Shown piece by piece: positions 61,634 through 64,000 of a stretch of 64,000 nt of DNA. This DNA is from Paramecium pentaurelia (lineage: Eukaryota; Ciliophora; Oligohymenophorea; Peniculida; Parameciidae), in the NCBI GenBank assembly GCA_905183005.1, contig CAJJDO010000038.1, positions 502,814 to 566,813 on the forward strand. Direction: 5' to 3'. Under the pieces are notes generated by a model. The model did no database searches. It worked only from the letters and a program-made list of their open reading frames with translations, and was not told where the DNA came from. Numbering within the stretch: position 1 is the first letter of the stretch; every line of letters starts with the position of its first letter. A program made the position numbers and the translations under genes.

Positions 61634-63401
61634 TCAATTTGGCTTGTTTTATTTGTATATTTTTTAAAGCTAATGTTTAATTAGATATAATCTTTTACTA
61701 ATTGATTCATTTTTAACAATATCTTCATTCAGAGCAATTTCTTCAGTTTAAAAAGATCTAAATGATTTTTTATTCATTTTTTTGAGAGTTAATAATTTTT
61801 ATGAATCAAATTGAAAAAATTATAAATTTTGAGATTTAGTTTCATTTTAAGGAATTTATTATATTAATTCTTAAATTTTACTACTATCTGTTTCTTAAAA
61901 TTTAAAATTATATTAGATAGACTCCATTTCTTAACAAAGATTACTTTTTCTTTTAGAACTTTTTGTTTATAAATCTTTTAATGCCATAAACTAATATGCC
62001 AAAGAAGAAAATAAATCTGCATTTTTTTTTGTTTATGTTTTAAAAGCCATTTTAAATATTTCTGAATTTAAATTATTACCCATTTTTATAACATGTTCAT
62101 TGATTACTTTAATTAATTTTAATAATGGTTATGAAATACACCTAATTAAACTAGCAGTGACCATTAATAAAAATGAACAACAAGCAATCTATATTTATAT
62201 TTACTAAATTAATTCTGATTCTAAATTATCTATCAGAATAGTTATCTCATCTGCTATTTCCTATTCATATGTAACATTCTTAAATCTTAAAATATATATA
62301 TAAATTTAATTACACTATCATGGTTAAATTTTCTTTAATAAATTAATATGTATAGACAAATACTGATCTTTGATATATTTTGTTCATCAAATAAAATGTA
62401 CTATTTTCATTTTGATTATCCTTAGAATTATCTTAAATAGTCTGCCAATCTGTTTCATTAAATCCAGTATAAGTAGTATTAGTAATTCTAACTAAATCAG
62501 TTATTTAATGAAATGTATCCATAGTACTTAATATTACATCACCATTTTAATGTACTAGTAAGATATTTAATGGAATATTTTAGATATTAGTATCTGATAT
62601 AGGTAATATTTATAATGCAATTCCAATCATCGAATTATTTCTTACTAGTGAATATGTCAATGCAGAATAAGGTAAGTTATTACGGGCTGATAATAATATG
62701 GGTGAATAAAAGTAACTAGAATTTGGATGTATTTTAGATTAAGTCATATGATTGATATACCTTAAGATTATTATAATAATTACCAAGGTCGAGTGTATAA
62801 ATTATAATTCTTAAATTTGAAAGCATTAGGAAAAGATCCAAAATATTAAGTCTTAGGTATATCAAAATAAGAAATTTTAGAGTCTTCATTAGCAATAAAT
62901 AATTAAGAAAATGGACTTAGTAAAGTCAAAGTATCATTAAAATCTTGTTCTTAATTATTAGATTTTACAATTTCAAATCCTTGACAGATAATATCTGAAT
63001 TATAGATTACTTTGTATTCATTTATCTAATTCTACTCAATACATTCTTAAAACTAACTTTAAATTACTTTATATCTATTTCTTGACTAAGTTACATATTG
63101 AAAAAAATCATTTGAATGCTATAAATTTGATAATGCTATATAAATTATTCATAATACTTTGAGAATTTTTGTGCTATATATATTATCTAAGTTATTCAGA
63201 GATTATTTACACTAAATGTTTCTCTTGTTTCTATGATAAAGTCTAAGAAAATGTTTTAATAAAAGTGAAAAAGATTGCTGATTGAACTTAATATGTAGCT
63301 AATATCACTAGCACAGTGAATGTAACTATACAAAAGTTAATAAGAATAATCTAGCTACTCATTCTAAGAGATTTGAAGTAATTTTTAACTTTCTTAAACA
63401 T
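61634..63401 (-). CDS. Cache-HAMP receptor-like membrane protein (564 aa)
   Basis: Introns of 22, 23 and 28 nt give exactly 1695 nt. TM1 near the N terminus (IILINFCIVTFTVLVILATY) is followed by an extracellular domain of about 300 residues with dCache hallmarks: YTRPWYINHMTQSK (the RPWY motif), SSYFYSPILL, RNNSMIGIAL and a second lobe with HQNGDVILSTMD. TM2 (ACCSFLLMVTASLIRCI) leads straight into a HAMP linker (ISQPLLKLIKVINEHVIKMG...NADLFSSLAYQFMALKDL). The cytosolic C terminus is Ser/Lys/Gln-rich with no kinase, cyclase or GGDEF domain visible. Likely a ligand-sensing receptor whose output partner is separate; ligand unknown. An internal ATG at 63362 is an alternative start. Confidence 0.85.
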
Positions 63402-63505
63402 TCACAATTATTATTATATATCATGATTAAATATATGTGTTAATTATCAAATAAACATTGTTGAACATATTCAATTTATATATTACTTATATGAATTATT
63501 ACTTT

Positions 63506-64000
63506 TCAATAATCCTAAGTTTCTGTTTAGGATGGCTAAATTTATTGCTTAACAGAAACATTTGAGAGTAACATAAGACTATTTTTCTTAGACTCCCTTC
63601 TTTTTGCAACTTCATTTAAAATTTAATCTTTATCAAGCTTTTTTAATCCTGATAAAGAGTTGTCTTCAATTAAATTAAATTTTACCTTCCTACTTTTTTT
63701 TAATTTATGATTCTCCTTATTATTATTATTATTATTCTATTCTTTTCTTTTTCTCTTATTCTTTTTATTCTGCTTATTTAATTTTAGTAATATTTTATTT
63801 AGCTTATCTTAATACAATTTTGTATTTATAAAATTTTTCAAAAAATTTATCAAAAGTAACTTTTGATTCAGCATAATAATTTGAAAGATCATCATATTAG
63901 TTTTCAAGTTATTTTAATAAATTCTCAAAATCAGCTAGATCAGAAATGACTTGTTAATAAAAATTCTATAATTTTTCTTCAACCAAATCTTAAATTGAAT
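63506..64000 (-). CDS. Formin, C-terminal end of FH2 domain (5' part outside window)
   Basis: The reading frame enters from the right edge and ends at TGA 63506; one 22-nt intron (63664-63685); 156 residues visible. LADFENLLKQLENQYDDL, SNYYAE, FDKFFEKFYKYKIVLRQA match the last helices of the FH2 domain, followed by the usual KQAEQKEQEKKKR helix. The tail contains LNEVAKRRESKKNS, in the place of a diaphanous autoregulatory-like basic segment. Formins nucleate and elongate unbranched actin filaments. Identification rests on the C-terminal part only. Confidence 0.8.

Noticed and set aside
1..64000. Telomeric repeats (CCCCAA/CCCAAA type) at window ends
   Set aside because: None seen; both edges lie inside genes.

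Overview
This window is macronuclear-type DNA of a ciliate, almost certainly Paramecium. Three things show this. Long reading frames appear only when TAA and TAG are read as glutamine and TGA is the sole stop. Nearly every multi-exon gene is interrupted by tiny introns of 19-32 nt that begin GT and end AG. Three genes encode trichocyst matrix protein precursors. Base composition is very AT-rich, genes are densely packed on both strands, and intergenic gaps are mostly under 1 kb. Under the standard code the real genes are invisible and only shadows are left; all coding calls here use the ciliate code (table 6). Most intron models were checked by requiring the spliced length to be a multiple of three. 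I ran no homology searches. Layout, left part: the tail of an unknown gene (2-181); ribosomal protein S19 (minus); a trichocyst matrix protein; a dual-specificity phosphatase; and a BAH-PHD chromatin reader (minus). Next comes a block of about 1.1-1.3 kb repeat units interrupted by single-N scaffold gaps (3973-6988). The same block returns in inverted orientation at 22343-24835, so about 15 kb of unique sequence lies between two inverted arms. That spacer holds a DUSP-MYND-USP deubiquitinase, an epsin with a Gln/Asn-rich tail (minus), an unknown 234-aa ORF, a second trichocyst matrix protein, two coiled-coil proteins, a selenocysteine tRNA, a MUL1-like RING E3 ligase (minus) and ribosomal protein eL33/L35A. 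Centre: the most striking locus is an intronless gene (25469-27709) read as 746 aa with about 225 cysteines, built from 25 near-identical 29-residue metallothionein-like modules. It is followed by a small-CTD-phosphatase-like gene, a decayed pseudogene, a PX-WD40 protein, a third trichocyst matrix protein, two small divergent genes, an SF-assemblin and a coiled-coil protein. Right part: a small secreted Cys-rich protein, a Dpy-30-like protein, two unknown proteins, cytosolic aspartyl-tRNA synthetase, SNW1/SKIP splicing factor, mitochondrial bL27, a coiled-coil protein, a 1562-aa multi-pass membrane protein of a ciliate-type family, a divergent two-TM protein, SBDS with an added C2H2 finger, a secreted class-3 lipase, a coiled-coil protein, a small C-terminally Cys-rich protein, a Cache-HAMP receptor-like protein and the C-terminal end of a formin. 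The genes are mostly independent housekeeping and cell-cortex functions: translation (RPS19, eL33, AspRS, SBDS, bL27m), secretion and defence (trichocyst proteins, lipase), cytoskeleton (SF-assemblin, formin, coiled coils), ubiquitin (USP, RING E3) and metal handling. There is no operon-like organisation.
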